Positions 56,434 through 64,000 of a stretch of DNA of 64,000 nt are shown piece by piece. Location of the stretch: contig NZ_JACGLT010000002.1 of NCBI RefSeq assembly GCF_014062315.1, positions 124,001 through 188,000 on the forward strand, given 5' to 3'. The notes beneath the pieces are model-generated. The model did no database searches. It saw only the letters and a program-made list of their open reading frames with translations, and was not told the origin of the DNA. Position 1 is the stretch's first letter; each line of letters opens with the position of its first letter. This stretch comes from Gelidibacter maritimus. GTDB lineage: Bacteria > Bacteroidota > Bacteroidia > Flavobacteriales > Flavobacteriaceae. Made by a program: the position numbers and the translations under genes.

Positions 56434-56540
56434 GGATTTATTTATTACCCAATTACAAAAAGTGATCGTGGGGATTCACTTTTAGATTAAATGCTATTAA
56501 TCAAATAAAAAGTCAGGGTTCGTCCCTGGCTTTTTCAATA
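56434..56540 (+). ncRNA. structured small RNA candidate
   Basis: A weak -7 box (GATATTTG, 56420-56427) lies behind the LytTR-like repeats. The expected RNA has one hairpin (AAAGTGA/TCACTTT, 56457 to about 56483) and ends at the terminator 56507-56535. It shares GCTATTAATCAA with small RNA candidate 1. No ORF of more than a few codons. Extent is approximate. Confidence 0.45.
56507..56535 (+). terminator. strong intrinsic terminator without a gene
   Basis: 12-bp stem with one G-U pair (56507-56518 and 56524-56535, core AGTCAGGG/CCCTGGCT), loop TTCGT, T5 run. Confidence 0.8.
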
Positions 56541-56588
56541 AAACCCCAGATTTAAACAATTATCTTAGTTAGTTTAGTTAATTTTTAG

Positions 56589-56628
56589 GAAAAGCATCTT
56601 TTTCTCCATTTTGAAAGCGATGCTTTTC
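56589..56628 (+). terminator. second hairpin in the same gap
   Basis: 10-bp perfect outer stem (GAAAAGCATC, 56589-56598, with 56619-56628) plus a partial inner pairing. The remaining gap to 57009 is AT-rich with no convincing gene; the aspS -7 box TAAATTTG is at 56983-56990. Confidence 0.5.
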
Positions 56629-57009
56629 TTGTTAAGGCAAGAATACGCTTTTAAACCATCTTCATTCCTAATCAAGTTACAGCCTTATTGTTCTTTCAAA
56701 TAGTGATTCAACCATTATATTTTCTACTTAGGCGAATATAGTAGGAATTACCAATCTAACCAACGCTATAATAGACTTAACACTGAGCAATGCTCTATTT
56801 TAAACGCATTCTCTCAAAGCCATTCTTTATAAATCAATGGCGCAGATTAAGGAAAGGAGCCTACAATTGTAAATGAGCTGGAAATAATAGACCAAATGAG
56901 GAGGCAAACACCCTAATTATCAGATATTGACAAAACGCCAACAATTGTTTTCTCTTTTTATTTATTACTCACATAACTTCATTAAATTTGCACTTCAATT
57001 TTTCATACT

Positions 57010-58764
57010 ATGTACAGAAGTCACAACTGTGGTGAGTTAAGAGCATCACATATCGATAAAGAAGTAACACTTTCAGGTTGGGTTCAGAAGGTGCGCGATA
57101 AAGGATTCATGCTTTGGGTAGATTTGCGTGATCGTTACGGCATTACACAACTTGTTTTTGATGATGAGCGCAGCTCAAAAACCTTAATGGATCAAGCCCA
57201 GAGTTTAGGCCGTGAATACGTTATTCAGGTCAAAGGTAAAGTCATTGAACGTGCTTCCAAAAATACTAATATTCCAACGGGGGACATTGAAATATTAGTT
57301 TCTGAGTTGACCGTCTTAAATACCGCAATTCTTCCACCTTTTACCATTGAAGACCATACTGATGGTGGCGAAGAATTACGCATGAAATACCGCTATTTGG
57401 ACATCCGTAGAAATCCTGTAAAAAACAGTTTGATTTTCAGAGCCAAAGTAACACAGGAGGTCCGCAACTACTTATCGAGCGAAGGTTTTGTAGAGGTTGA
57501 AACACCGTATTTAATAAAGTCCACACCAGAAGGCGCACGCGATTTTGTGGTACCAAGCCGTATGAATGAAGGGCAATTTTATGCGCTTCCACAAAGTCCA
57601 CAAACCTTTAAGCAATTGTTAATGGTTGGTGGCATGGACAAATATTTTCAGATTGTGAAATGTTTCAGGGATGAGGATTTACGTGCGGACAGACAACCGG
57701 AATTCACACAAATAGATTGTGAAATGGCTTTTGTGGAGCAAGAAGATATTTTAAATGCTTTTGAAGGCTTGACTCGTCATTTATTAAAGGAAGTCAATGG
57801 AGTTGAGATTGACAAATTTCCACGGATGACCTATGACGAAGCCATGCAGAAATACGGAAATGATAAGCCTGACATCCGTTTTGGGATGGAATTTGGTGAA
57901 TTGAATGAAGTCACTCAACATAAAGATTTTGGTGTATTCAACAGCGCAGAATTGGTGATTGGTATTGCCGTTCCGGGTGGCAATACGTACACTCGTAAAG
58001 AAATTGATCAATTGATTAAATGGGTTAAACGTCCTCAAATTGGGGCTTCGGGCATGATTTATGCGCGTTATAATGACGATGGCACCTTTAAATCGTCTGT
58101 TGACAAATTTTATGATCAAGAAGATCTGGCAAAATGGGCAGAATTGACTGATGCCAAACCTGGAGATTTAATCTGTGTACTTTCAGGAGACATCCATAAA
58201 GTAAGACCGCAATTAAGCGCCCTACGCATGGAATTGGCAACACGCTTAGGATTGCGAGATCCTAAAGTTTTTGCACCATTATGGGTGGTCGATTTTCCAT
58301 TATTGGAATGGGATGAAGACACCCAACGTTACCACGCCATGCACCATCCGTTCACAGCTCCAAAACCTGGCCAATTGGAGTTATTGGATACTGATCCGGG
58401 CGCAGTAAAAGCCAATGCCTACGATTTGGTGTTGAATGGAAATGAAATTGGTGGCGGATCCATCCGAATCCACGATAAGAAAACCCAAGCTTTAATGTTT
58501 GACTACTTAGGATTTACGCCAGAAGAAGCCAATGCACAATTCGGGTTTTTAATGGTTGCTTTCCAATATGGAGCACCTCCACATGGTGGGTTGGCCTTTG
58601 GATTGGATAGATTGGTGGCCATTTTAGGTGGACAGGAAACCATTCGTGATTTCATTGCATTTCCAAAAAACAATTCTGGTCGCGATGTCATGATTGATGC
58701 TCCAGCACCAATAGACGACAAACAACTTGAAGAATTAAGTTTAAAACTTAACATAAAGCCATAA
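57010..58764 (+). CDS. aspS: aspartyl-tRNA synthetase
   Basis: 584-residue bacterial-type class II synthetase. Anticodon-binding OB fold at the start ([26 protein letters not shown]), motif 2 ([21 protein letters not shown]), the bacterial GAD insertion (about 290-405), and motif 3 ([16 protein letters not shown]). The length is typical of the bacterial enzyme. A TAAATTTG -7 box is 20 bp upstream. Its terminator overlaps a false start of the next gene. Confidence 0.96.
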   Translation: MYRSHNCGELRASHIDKEVTLSGWVQKVRDKGFMLWVDLRDRYGITQLVFDDERSSKTLMDQAQSLGREYVIQVKGKVIERASKNTNIPTGDIEILVSELTVLNTAILPPFTIEDHTDGGEELRMKYRYLDIRRNPVKNSLIFRAKVTQEVRNYLSSEGFVEVETPYLIKSTPEGARDFVVPSRMNEGQFYALPQSPQTFKQLLMVGGMDKYFQIVKCFRDEDLRADRQPEFTQIDCEMAFVEQEDILNAFEGLTRHLLKEVNGVEIDKFPRMTYDEAMQKYGNDKPDIRFGMEFGELNEVTQHKDFGVFNSAELVIGIAVPGGNTYTRKEIDQLIKWVKRPQIGASGMIYARYNDDGTFKSSVDKFYDQEDLAKWAELTDAKPGDLICVLSGDIHKVRPQLSALRMELATRLGLRDPKVFAPLWVVDFPLLEWDEDTQRYHAMHHPFTAPKPGQLELLDTDPGAVKANAYDLVLNGNEIGGGSIRIHDKKTQALMFDYLGFTPEEANAQFGFLMVAFQYGAPPHGGLAFGLDRLVAILGGQETIRDFIAFPKNNSGRDVMIDAPAPIDDKQLEELSLKLNIKP

Positions 58765-58770
58765 TAATAT

Positions 58771-58793
58771 ACGTCCTGCTCAATGCAGGACGT
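58771..58793 (+). terminator. intrinsic terminator after aspS
   Basis: 9-bp perfect stem (ACGTCCTGC, 58771-58779, with 58785-58793), 5-nt loop, T-run. The ATG at 58783 lies inside the hairpin, so the true start of the following gene is 58807. Confidence 0.8.
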
Positions 58794-58806
58794 TTTGAAT
58801 ACAACA

Positions 58807-60609
58807 ATGCCAAAACATAAATCGCTAAAACGTTTTTTAATTCTGAGATATAAGTATATCTCACAGAAAAACTATGTTTACTTATTATGTATTGTGGTAG
58901 GCTTAATGGTTGGTCTCGCATCTGTGGCATTAAAAAACATCACATTTGCCATAGAGAAAGTATTGGAACAGGGCATTGTTGTTTCAGAAAACCAATTATA
59001 TTTTATTTTACCTTTTATAGGACTGTTCCTCGTATATCTCTTTAGAAAATATCTCATTAGATCAGAGCTTGTTCCTTCGGTACCATCATTTTTAAAACGG
59101 GCCATCCCATCATTACTGTATTCTCTATTAAGACAAAAAGGGCTATTGTCTTATAAACTTATTTATCACCCACTAATTTTGGCGCCACTAACCGTAGGCT
59201 TTGGTGGTTCTGTCGGGTTATTAGGTCCAGCCATTACGTCAGGTTCTGCTTTAAGCTCCAATTTAAGCAGATTGCTACATGTGGATAAAAAAACGCGAAC
59301 CTTACTTATTGCCTGCGCAACGGCAGGAGCCATGGCATCCATGTTTAAATCGCCCATAGCAGGAATTGTTTTTGCCATTGAAGTGTTTAGTCTCGATCTT
59401 ACCTTCGTATCATTATTGCCCCTATTAATCGCTTCAATTTGTTCAATCTTAACTTCATACTTTTTTTTAGGTGATGAAGTCCTGTTCAATTTTTCGGTTT
59501 CAGATAATTTCTCGATTTCTGACACACCATTTTATATCATTTTAGGCATCGGAACGGGGATTGCTTCATTGTATTTTACGAAGATCTACTTTGCGATTTA
59601 CGCTTTTTTTGACCGATTTAAAACCCGATTTGTAAAGTTGCTGGTTGGCGGTTTAGCCATTGGGATTATGCTCTATTTCATTCCACCGCTTTATGGGGAA
59701 GGCTTAAGTTTTACCCGTGATTTGTTCAGTGGGGATTATTTGAGTGCCTTGGGCGCCAATCCGTTTGATCAATATCTTAATAATGTTTGGGTGGTCATTG
59801 TCCTTCTGCTCGGCTTTTCACTTTTTAAGGTCATTGCTATGACCACCACCTTTGCTGCTGGTGGCGTGGGCGGTGTTATCGTACCAACTATGGTAATGGG
59901 AAGCGCTTTGGGGAATGTAATTGCAAAAACCTTAAATAGCTTGGGCTTAGGGCTTACAGTGTCTGAAGCCAATTTCACTTTGGTAGGCATGGCAGGATTG
60001 ATTGCAGGAGTCATTCATGCACCGTTGACCGCTATATTTTTAATTGCCGAAATTACCGGTGGGTATGCGCTATTTGTGCCTTTAATGATTACTGTTGCCA
60101 TTTCATATATGATCACCAAAAACTATATGGAACACACAATTTATACACGCGAATTGGCGGAGCGCGGCGATTTGTTAACACATGACCGAGATAAAAATGT
60201 GCTCACCCTCATGCGACTTGAAAGTGTGATTGAAAGAAACTTTATTCCGTTGCACCCAAAAATGACTTTTGGTGAAATGCTTCACGAAGGGGTTTCAAAA
60301 TCAACCCGAAATTTGTTCCCAGTAACAGACTCCGACAATCAATTTTTAGGAATAATTTTGTTGGATGATATCAGGGAGTTGCTATTTGATCAGAAGTTAT
60401 ATGATACTACTTTTGTTGAAGATTATTTACATAATCCTCCAAATGTCATTAATTTTGATGAAGATAGCATGCAAACCGTTATGGACAAATTCCAAAGTTC
60501 AGGAGCTTGGAACCTTCCCGTCCTAAAAAACGGAAAATACGATGGCTTTGTATCAAAATCTAAACTATTGACAGCGTATAGACGTCAATTGATTAACTTT
60601 AACAAATAA
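58807..60609 (+). CDS. ClC-family chloride channel/antiporter with CBS domains
   Basis: 600 residues from ATG 58807 (MPKHKSLKRF). Ten or more membrane helices (about 25-445) carry the ClC selectivity motifs GGSVGLLGPAITSGSAL and AAGGVGGVIVPTMVMG. Two CBS domains at the C-terminus (about 465-585) probably sense nucleotides. Whether it is a channel or an H+/Cl- exchanger is not settled by sequence. It overlaps the next small gene (TAATG). Confidence 0.92.
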   Translation: MPKHKSLKRFLILRYKYISQKNYVYLLCIVVGLMVGLASVALKNITFAIEKVLEQGIVVSENQLYFILPFIGLFLVYLFRKYLIRSELVPSVPSFLKRAIPSLLYSLLRQKGLLSYKLIYHPLILAPLTVGFGGSVGLLGPAITSGSALSSNLSRLLHVDKKTRTLLIACATAGAMASMFKSPIAGIVFAIEVFSLDLTFVSLLPLLIASICSILTSYFFLGDEVLFNFSVSDNFSISDTPFYIILGIGTGIASLYFTKIYFAIYAFFDRFKTRFVKLLVGGLAIGIMLYFIPPLYGEGLSFTRDLFSGDYLSALGANPFDQYLNNVWVVIVLLLGFSLFKVIAMTTTFAAGGVGGVIVPTMVMGSALGNVIAKTLNSLGLGLTVSEANFTLVGMAGLIAGVIHAPLTAIFLIAEITGGYALFVPLMITVAISYMITKNYMEHTIYTRELAERGDLLTHDRDKNVLTLMRLESVIERNFIPLHPKMTFGEMLHEGVSKSTRNLFPVTDSDNQFLGIILLDDIRELLFDQKLYDTTFVEDYLHNPPNVINFDEDSMQTVMDKFQSSGAWNLPVLKNGKYDGFVSKSKLLTAYRRQLINFNK

Positions 60610-60842
60610 TGAAATATCTAATAATCATTCTTACTATTGCGGCGGTGGGCAGTATTGCCGCAGGACTTATTTTCGAGACTGAATATTCCCAAAAATTTAT
60701 TGGTTTCGGAACCATGGGTCTATTTGTCTTGGTGTTTCCACTATTTGCCTATTACCGATGGAAAGATAAAGACTTTAGGGATTATATGTTGACCAAAGAA
60801 AATCTTGATAAGATGCGGGATAAGGAAAAACACAACTTTTAA
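60609..60842 (+). CDS. small membrane protein
   Basis: 77 residues, two helices (about 3-22 and 31-50) and a charged cytoplasmic tail (YRWKDKDFRDYMLTKENLDKMRDKEKHNF). The stop of the ClC gene and this ATG overlap (TAATG), so it is cotranslated. Unknown family; possibly an accessory of the channel. Its 3' end overlaps tadA, which is convergent, by four bases. Confidence 0.65.
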   Translation: MKYLIIILTIAAVGSIAAGLIFETEYSQKFIGFGTMGLFVLVFPLFAYYRWKDKDFRDYMLTKENLDKMRDKEKHNF

Positions 60843-61288
60843 TTCAGATTCCGTTTTTCAATAAAAAATCGTTTTAAGAGTTGGGAAGATTCTTCCGCCA
60901 AAACACCACCAATAACGACAGTTTTTGGATGTAGTCTCGTGTTCAGGGTAGTACAGCCTCTTTCCTCATCTCTTGCGCCATAAACAATCTTGCTAATTTG
61001 ACTCCAATACAGTGCACCGGCACACATTTGGCAGGGTTCTAAGGTGACATACAAGGTACAGTTGTGCAAGTATTTACCGCCTAAAAAATGAGATGCCGCC
61101 GTAATGGCCTGCATTTCAGCATGAGCTGTTACATCAACAAGGAGTTCGGTCAGGTTATGCGCTCTTGCGATAACTCTGTTATCAATCACAATTAGTGCTC
61201 CCACAGGTATTTCACCTTTTTCAAAAGCAGTCTCAGCTTCCTGCAAAGCTTTTTTCATAAAATAAACATCATCAAAAGGATTCTCCAC
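60839..61288 (-). CDS. tadA: tRNA-specific adenosine deaminase / nucleoside deaminase
   Basis: 149 residues. It deaminates adenosine-34 of tRNA-Arg to inosine. Zinc site His56 and Glu58 (HAEMQ) and Cys86/Cys89 (PCQMC). The family motif EIPVGALIVIDNRVIARAHN and the ending ERGCTTLNTRLHPKT are present. It could also act as a guanine deaminase; the family is hard to separate by sequence. Divergent from dxs. Confidence 0.85.
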   Translation of the reverse strand: MENPFDDVYFMKKALQEAETAFEKGEIPVGALIVIDNRVIARAHNLTELLVDVTAHAEMQAITAASHFLGGKYLHNCTLYVTLEPCQMCAGALYWSQISKIVYGARDEERGCTTLNTRLHPKTVVIGGVLAEESSQLLKRFFIEKRNLN

Positions 61289-61349
61289 AAGGCAATCTTC
61301 AAGGGTTAAAAATCAAAAATACAATTTCAAATGCTACATTTGTACTCTG

Positions 61350-63128
61350 ATGAAAAAATTATTGGAACATATCAATTCACCTTCCGATTTAAGAGCCTTA
61401 AATCAAACGGATTTACCGCAACTTGCCAAAGAATTGCGCGAGTTTATTATTGATATTGTCGCCACTAAAGAAGGGCATTTAGGCGCGAGTCTTGGAGTAG
61501 TAGAACTGACGCTTGCACTCCATTATGTCTATAATACACCTGAAGATTTGTTGGTTTGGGATGTTGGCCATCAGGCTTACGGACATAAAATTTTGACGGG
61601 AAGAAAATCTATTTTTCATACCAATAGACAGCTCCATGGTATCAGTGGTTTTCCTAAACGGGATGAAAGCAATTATGATACGTTTGGTGTTGGACACTCC
61701 TCTACCTCTATTTCTGCAGCGTTGGGAATGGCTATTGCCTCTCAGTTAAAAGGCGAACACAAGCATCATGTTGCCATTATTGGCGACGCATCCATTGCCA
61801 GCGGAATGGCCTTTGAAGGTCTCAATCATGCAGGTGTTACGGATGCTGATGTATTGGTCATCCTTAATGATAATGCTATTGGGATTGATCCGAGTGTGGG
61901 TGCTTTAAAACAATATCTGACCAACGTCAAAAAAGGTACTGAAAAACAAGACAATATTTTTGAAGCTCTAAATTTTGATTATACCGGTCCTATTGATGGG
62001 CATGATTTAGATGCGATCATCAAGGAACTTAACCGTCTCAAAACCGTAACAGGTCCGAAATTTTTGCACGTCATAACTACCAAAGGTAAAGGCTTGAGAC
62101 AGGCTGAAGAAAATCAAGTTACCTATCATGCGCCAGGGAAATTTGATTCCATTACTGGAGAGTTAGCTATAAAATCAGCGTCTACACTCACTAAGTTCCA
62201 AGATGTTTTCGGCCTGACCATTGTTGAATTGGCTGAGCAAAACCCGAAGATTGTAGGCATAACTCCTGCCATGCCAACCGGAAGTTCTTTAAAATATATG
62301 ATGGACCTAATGCCGGATCGAGCTTTTGATGTGGGCATTGCAGAACAACATGCCGTCACACTTTCCGCAGGAATGGCGACCCAAGATATGTTGGTTTTTT
62401 GTAATATTTATTCTACGTTTTTACAGCGTGCCTATGACCAAGTCATTCATGATGTTGCCTTACAAAATTTACCGGTCGTATTTTGTTTGGATCGTGCGGG
62501 TTTGGTGGGTGAAGATGGTGCCACACACCACGGTGTTTTTGATTTGGCCTATCTGAGATGTATTCCCAACCTCATCATTTTCGCACCACGGAACGAAATT
62601 GAATTGCGCAACATCATGTACACAGCACAATTGGGACTTCAGCATCCTATCGCCATAAGATATCCTCGTGGTTATGGGGCCATTCCGGATTGGAAACAAC
62701 CTTTTAAAAAATTGGAGATTGGAAAAGGTGAATTACTTACAGAAGGACGTGATATCGCCATATTAACCATCGGATTTATTGCGGAAAACGCCAAGGAGGC
62801 CATTTCAAATTTAAGCACTAAAAACAAAGTTGCCCACTACGATATGCGTTTTGTAAAGCCGTTGGACGAAACTCTTTTACATGAGATTTTCAAAAAATAT
62901 GCATATATCATTACCATTGAAGATGGTACGATCAAAGGCGGATTTGGATCAGCAGTCTTAGAGTTTGCCGCAGAGCACAACTATTTCATTCCCGTTAAAA
63001 CATTAGGTGTACCAGATACTTTTATGGAACACGGTAGTGTTACACAATTACAAAAACTGGCAAATGTAGATGCCTACCACATTCTTAAAACCATTGAAGC
63101 TGGTTTAGTGTTCCTCAAAACCCACTAA
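61350..63128 (+). CDS. dxs: 1-deoxy-D-xylulose-5-phosphate synthase
   Basis: 592 residues, thiamine-diphosphate enzyme that starts the MEP isoprenoid pathway (pyruvate + glyceraldehyde-3-phosphate). It has GHLGASLGVVELTLALH, VGHQAYGHKILTGRK, IIGDASIASGMAFEGLNHAG (GDA instead of the textbook GDG) and the transketolase region DRAGLVGEDGATHHGVFDLAYLR. A TACATTTG -7 box is at 61335-61342. The 3' end overlaps a small gene on the other strand. Confidence 0.95.
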   Translation: MKKLLEHINSPSDLRALNQTDLPQLAKELREFIIDIVATKEGHLGASLGVVELTLALHYVYNTPEDLLVWDVGHQAYGHKILTGRKSIFHTNRQLHGISGFPKRDESNYDTFGVGHSSTSISAALGMAIASQLKGEHKHHVAIIGDASIASGMAFEGLNHAGVTDADVLVILNDNAIGIDPSVGALKQYLTNVKKGTEKQDNIFEALNFDYTGPIDGHDLDAIIKELNRLKTVTGPKFLHVITTKGKGLRQAEENQVTYHAPGKFDSITGELAIKSASTLTKFQDVFGLTIVELAEQNPKIVGITPAMPTGSSLKYMMDLMPDRAFDVGIAEQHAVTLSAGMATQDMLVFCNIYSTFLQRAYDQVIHDVALQNLPVVFCLDRAGLVGEDGATHHGVFDLAYLRCIPNLIIFAPRNEIELRNIMYTAQLGLQHPIAIRYPRGYGAIPDWKQPFKKLEIGKGELLTEGRDIAILTIGFIAENAKEAISNLSTKNKVAHYDMRFVKPLDETLLHEIFKKYAYIITIEDGTIKGGFGSAVLEFAAEHNYFIPVKTLGVPDTFMEHGSVTQLQKLANVDAYHILKTIEAGLVFLKTH

Positions 63129-63263
63129 ATCTAATTGCTTATGTGTTTTAGGAGTGTTGGCTTGCGATGACTGTTCTTTCGTATGTGAAAGATCATTGAC
63201 TACAAATAAAAAAGCGACAGTTATTAATAAGATAACAATGGCGGTAAACGCATTCTTTTTCAT
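63105..63263 (-). CDS. 52-residue single-helix membrane protein
   Basis: MKKNAFTAIVILLITVAFLF and so on: one N-terminal helix, then a polar tail (HTKEQSSQANTPKTHKQ) ending GFEEH. Its last 24 bp overlap the end of dxs on the other strand. Too short for most gene calls. Signal-anchor-like; likely inner membrane with an outside tail. Unknown function. Confidence 0.6.
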   Translation of the reverse strand: MKKNAFTAIVILLITVAFLFVVNDLSHTKEQSSQANTPKTHKQLDLVGFEEH

Positions 63264-63335
63264 AATAATTAAGTTAGGAATCCATCAAATATACATAAAT
63301 ATCGTTTAAATGCAAATTTATCCGATAAAAAGCAA

Positions 63336-64000
63336 TTAAAAGTGGGTTCCTTTTAGTTTTTTATGAGTTAAAATAGCTTTACTATCAGAAAATTTGGCCA
63401 CATAATTGCAAATACCCAATAAGCTGTCGTATAAGTTTTCTTGATCGAGATCTAAAGATTTCGGGAAGATTTTAAGTATCAATTTATGATAGTTGCTCAA
63501 GGTACCTTGATGATGATTACTGATAGCATCTGTAAATACATCTAAAATGCCGTCAATGATTTTAAAACCTGCTATTTCCTTGTCCACAACTTCTTCCGAC
63601 TGATATACTTTTTCAACACTTAACTTGATAATATCATCTATCTGTGCTTGATATTTAGAAAGATCCAATAAAGCCTTATCGAAACTGCCGTTGAGAATAG
63701 CTTCCTCATGGGTCATAAATAGCTCAACAGCTTCATTGATTAAGGTACTAATTGCCAAGGCGCGTAAATAACTGACACGATCCTCGGTGTTGGATAAGGC
63801 ATGGTAATTTTTTGAGTTAATGTTGTTTTTGACCAGTTTGATGAGATATTCCAAGGCAAATTCCTCCTCAATCAAACCTAAATTGATGCCATCTTCAAAA
63901 TCAATTATAGTGTAACAGATATCATCAGCAGCTTCTACAAGAAAAGCCAAGGGGTGTCTGGAGTAGCTCAAATCTTCAGGGTTTCCTCGATTGATGAGTC
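63336..64000 (-). CDS. dgt: deoxyguanosinetriphosphate triphosphohydrolase, C-terminal part (runs off window)
   Basis: 221 residues of an HD-type dNTPase that hydrolyses dGTP to deoxyguanosine and triphosphate. The frame stays open to the right edge; a TTG inside it at about 63971 is not the start. The signature RHPLAFLVEAADDICYTIIDFEDGINLGLI is the last HD-associated segment of dGTPases. The HD motif itself lies beyond the window. Confidence 0.88.
   Translation of the reverse strand, partial: LINRGNPEDLSYSRHPLAFLVEAADDICYTIIDFEDGINLGLIEEEFALEYLIKLVKNNINSKNYHALSNTEDRVSYLRALAISTLINEAVELFMTHEEAILNGSFDKALLDLSKYQAQIDDIIKLSVEKVYQSEEVVDKEIAGFKIIDGILDVFTDAISNHHQGTLSNYHKLILKIFPKSLDLDQENLYDSLLGICNYVAKFSDSKAILTHKKLKGTHF

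Noticed and set aside
56749-56771. Further ACCAA-type repeats resembling the LytTR site
   Set aside because: Copies are imperfect and 9-10 bp apart, not 21 bp, so they do not fit LytTR geometry.
58783-58806. Upstream ATG of the ClC gene
   Set aside because: It lies inside the aspS terminator hairpin, and family N-termini fit the ATG at 58807.
1-64000. CRISPR arrays, prophage, insertion-sequence transposases, rRNA operon
   Set aside because: No regularly spaced repeats, no phage or transposase gene and no rRNA sequence were seen.

Overview
The window looks like the chromosome of a marine Flavobacteriaceae (Bacteroidota). Supporting signs are the gliding genes gldE-gldD behind mutY-ssb, an ExbB/ExbD/ExbD cluster, many Bacteroidota-type lipoproteins and outer-membrane barrels, low GC, almost no Shine-Dalgarno sequences, and several promoters of the Bacteroidota type (TTG, about 19-21 nt, TAnnTTTG), the clearest in front of asnS, pyrH and HU. 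Most of it is ordinary core genome; the unusual material sits in the regulatory intergenic regions.

Layout. 1-9.7 kb: exonuclease III, an OmpA lipoprotein, an aldo/keto reductase, a lipocalin-like lipoprotein, a secreted hydrolase, an SPFH protein with a small Arc-like partner, a DUF819 membrane protein with an extra secreted N-terminal domain, and a DUF4369 lipoprotein. 9.8-27 kb: class A penicillin-binding protein, RNase G, a 30-residue basic protein, HU, mutY-ssb-gldE-gldD, pyrH-frr, a barrel, an MMPL/RND exporter, asnS, rpoN and a PAP2-like membrane protein. 27-32.5 kb (minus strand): a barrel, exbD-exbD-membrane protein-exbB, tRNA-Ser(GGA), asparaginase and tatD.

32.7-42.3 kb is a signalling and surface locus. 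An ECF-like sigma factor and a membrane TPR protein with an anti-sigma-like N-terminus face rightward genes for a duplicated-domain secreted protein, a lipoprotein, a PKD/barrel protein, a TPR-CHAT protease anchored by a C-terminal membrane helix, an overlapping retropepsin-like protein, and a NarL/LuxR-type response regulator. Directly after the regulator come three copies of one promoter module: a perfect palindrome with arms (A)ATACGTAG / CTACGTAT(T), a TTG overlapping it, and a degenerate -7 box at exactly the same distance in all three. The first two modules run into short, similar, terminator-ended RNAs; the third precedes a 36-residue membrane peptide. This is the best candidate for an undescribed system.

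42.3-53.4 kb: sucB and sucA, a small barrel, a degraded 0.8-kb region, dCMP deaminase with an S41 protease, a decayed small gene, a MarC/FAD-protein operon, a DUF3109 protein, and a hypothetical gene preceded by an attC-like site. 53.5-57 kb: a LytS/LytT-type two-component pair (TPR sensor kinase and LytTR regulator); its upstream gap holds two 13-bp direct repeats with a 21-bp period, matching LytTR-site architecture, followed by terminator-like hairpins with no gene, which suggests a LytTR-controlled small RNA. 57-64 kb: aspS, a ClC channel, tadA, dxs, a small overlooked membrane protein, and the C-terminal part of a dGTPase running off the end.
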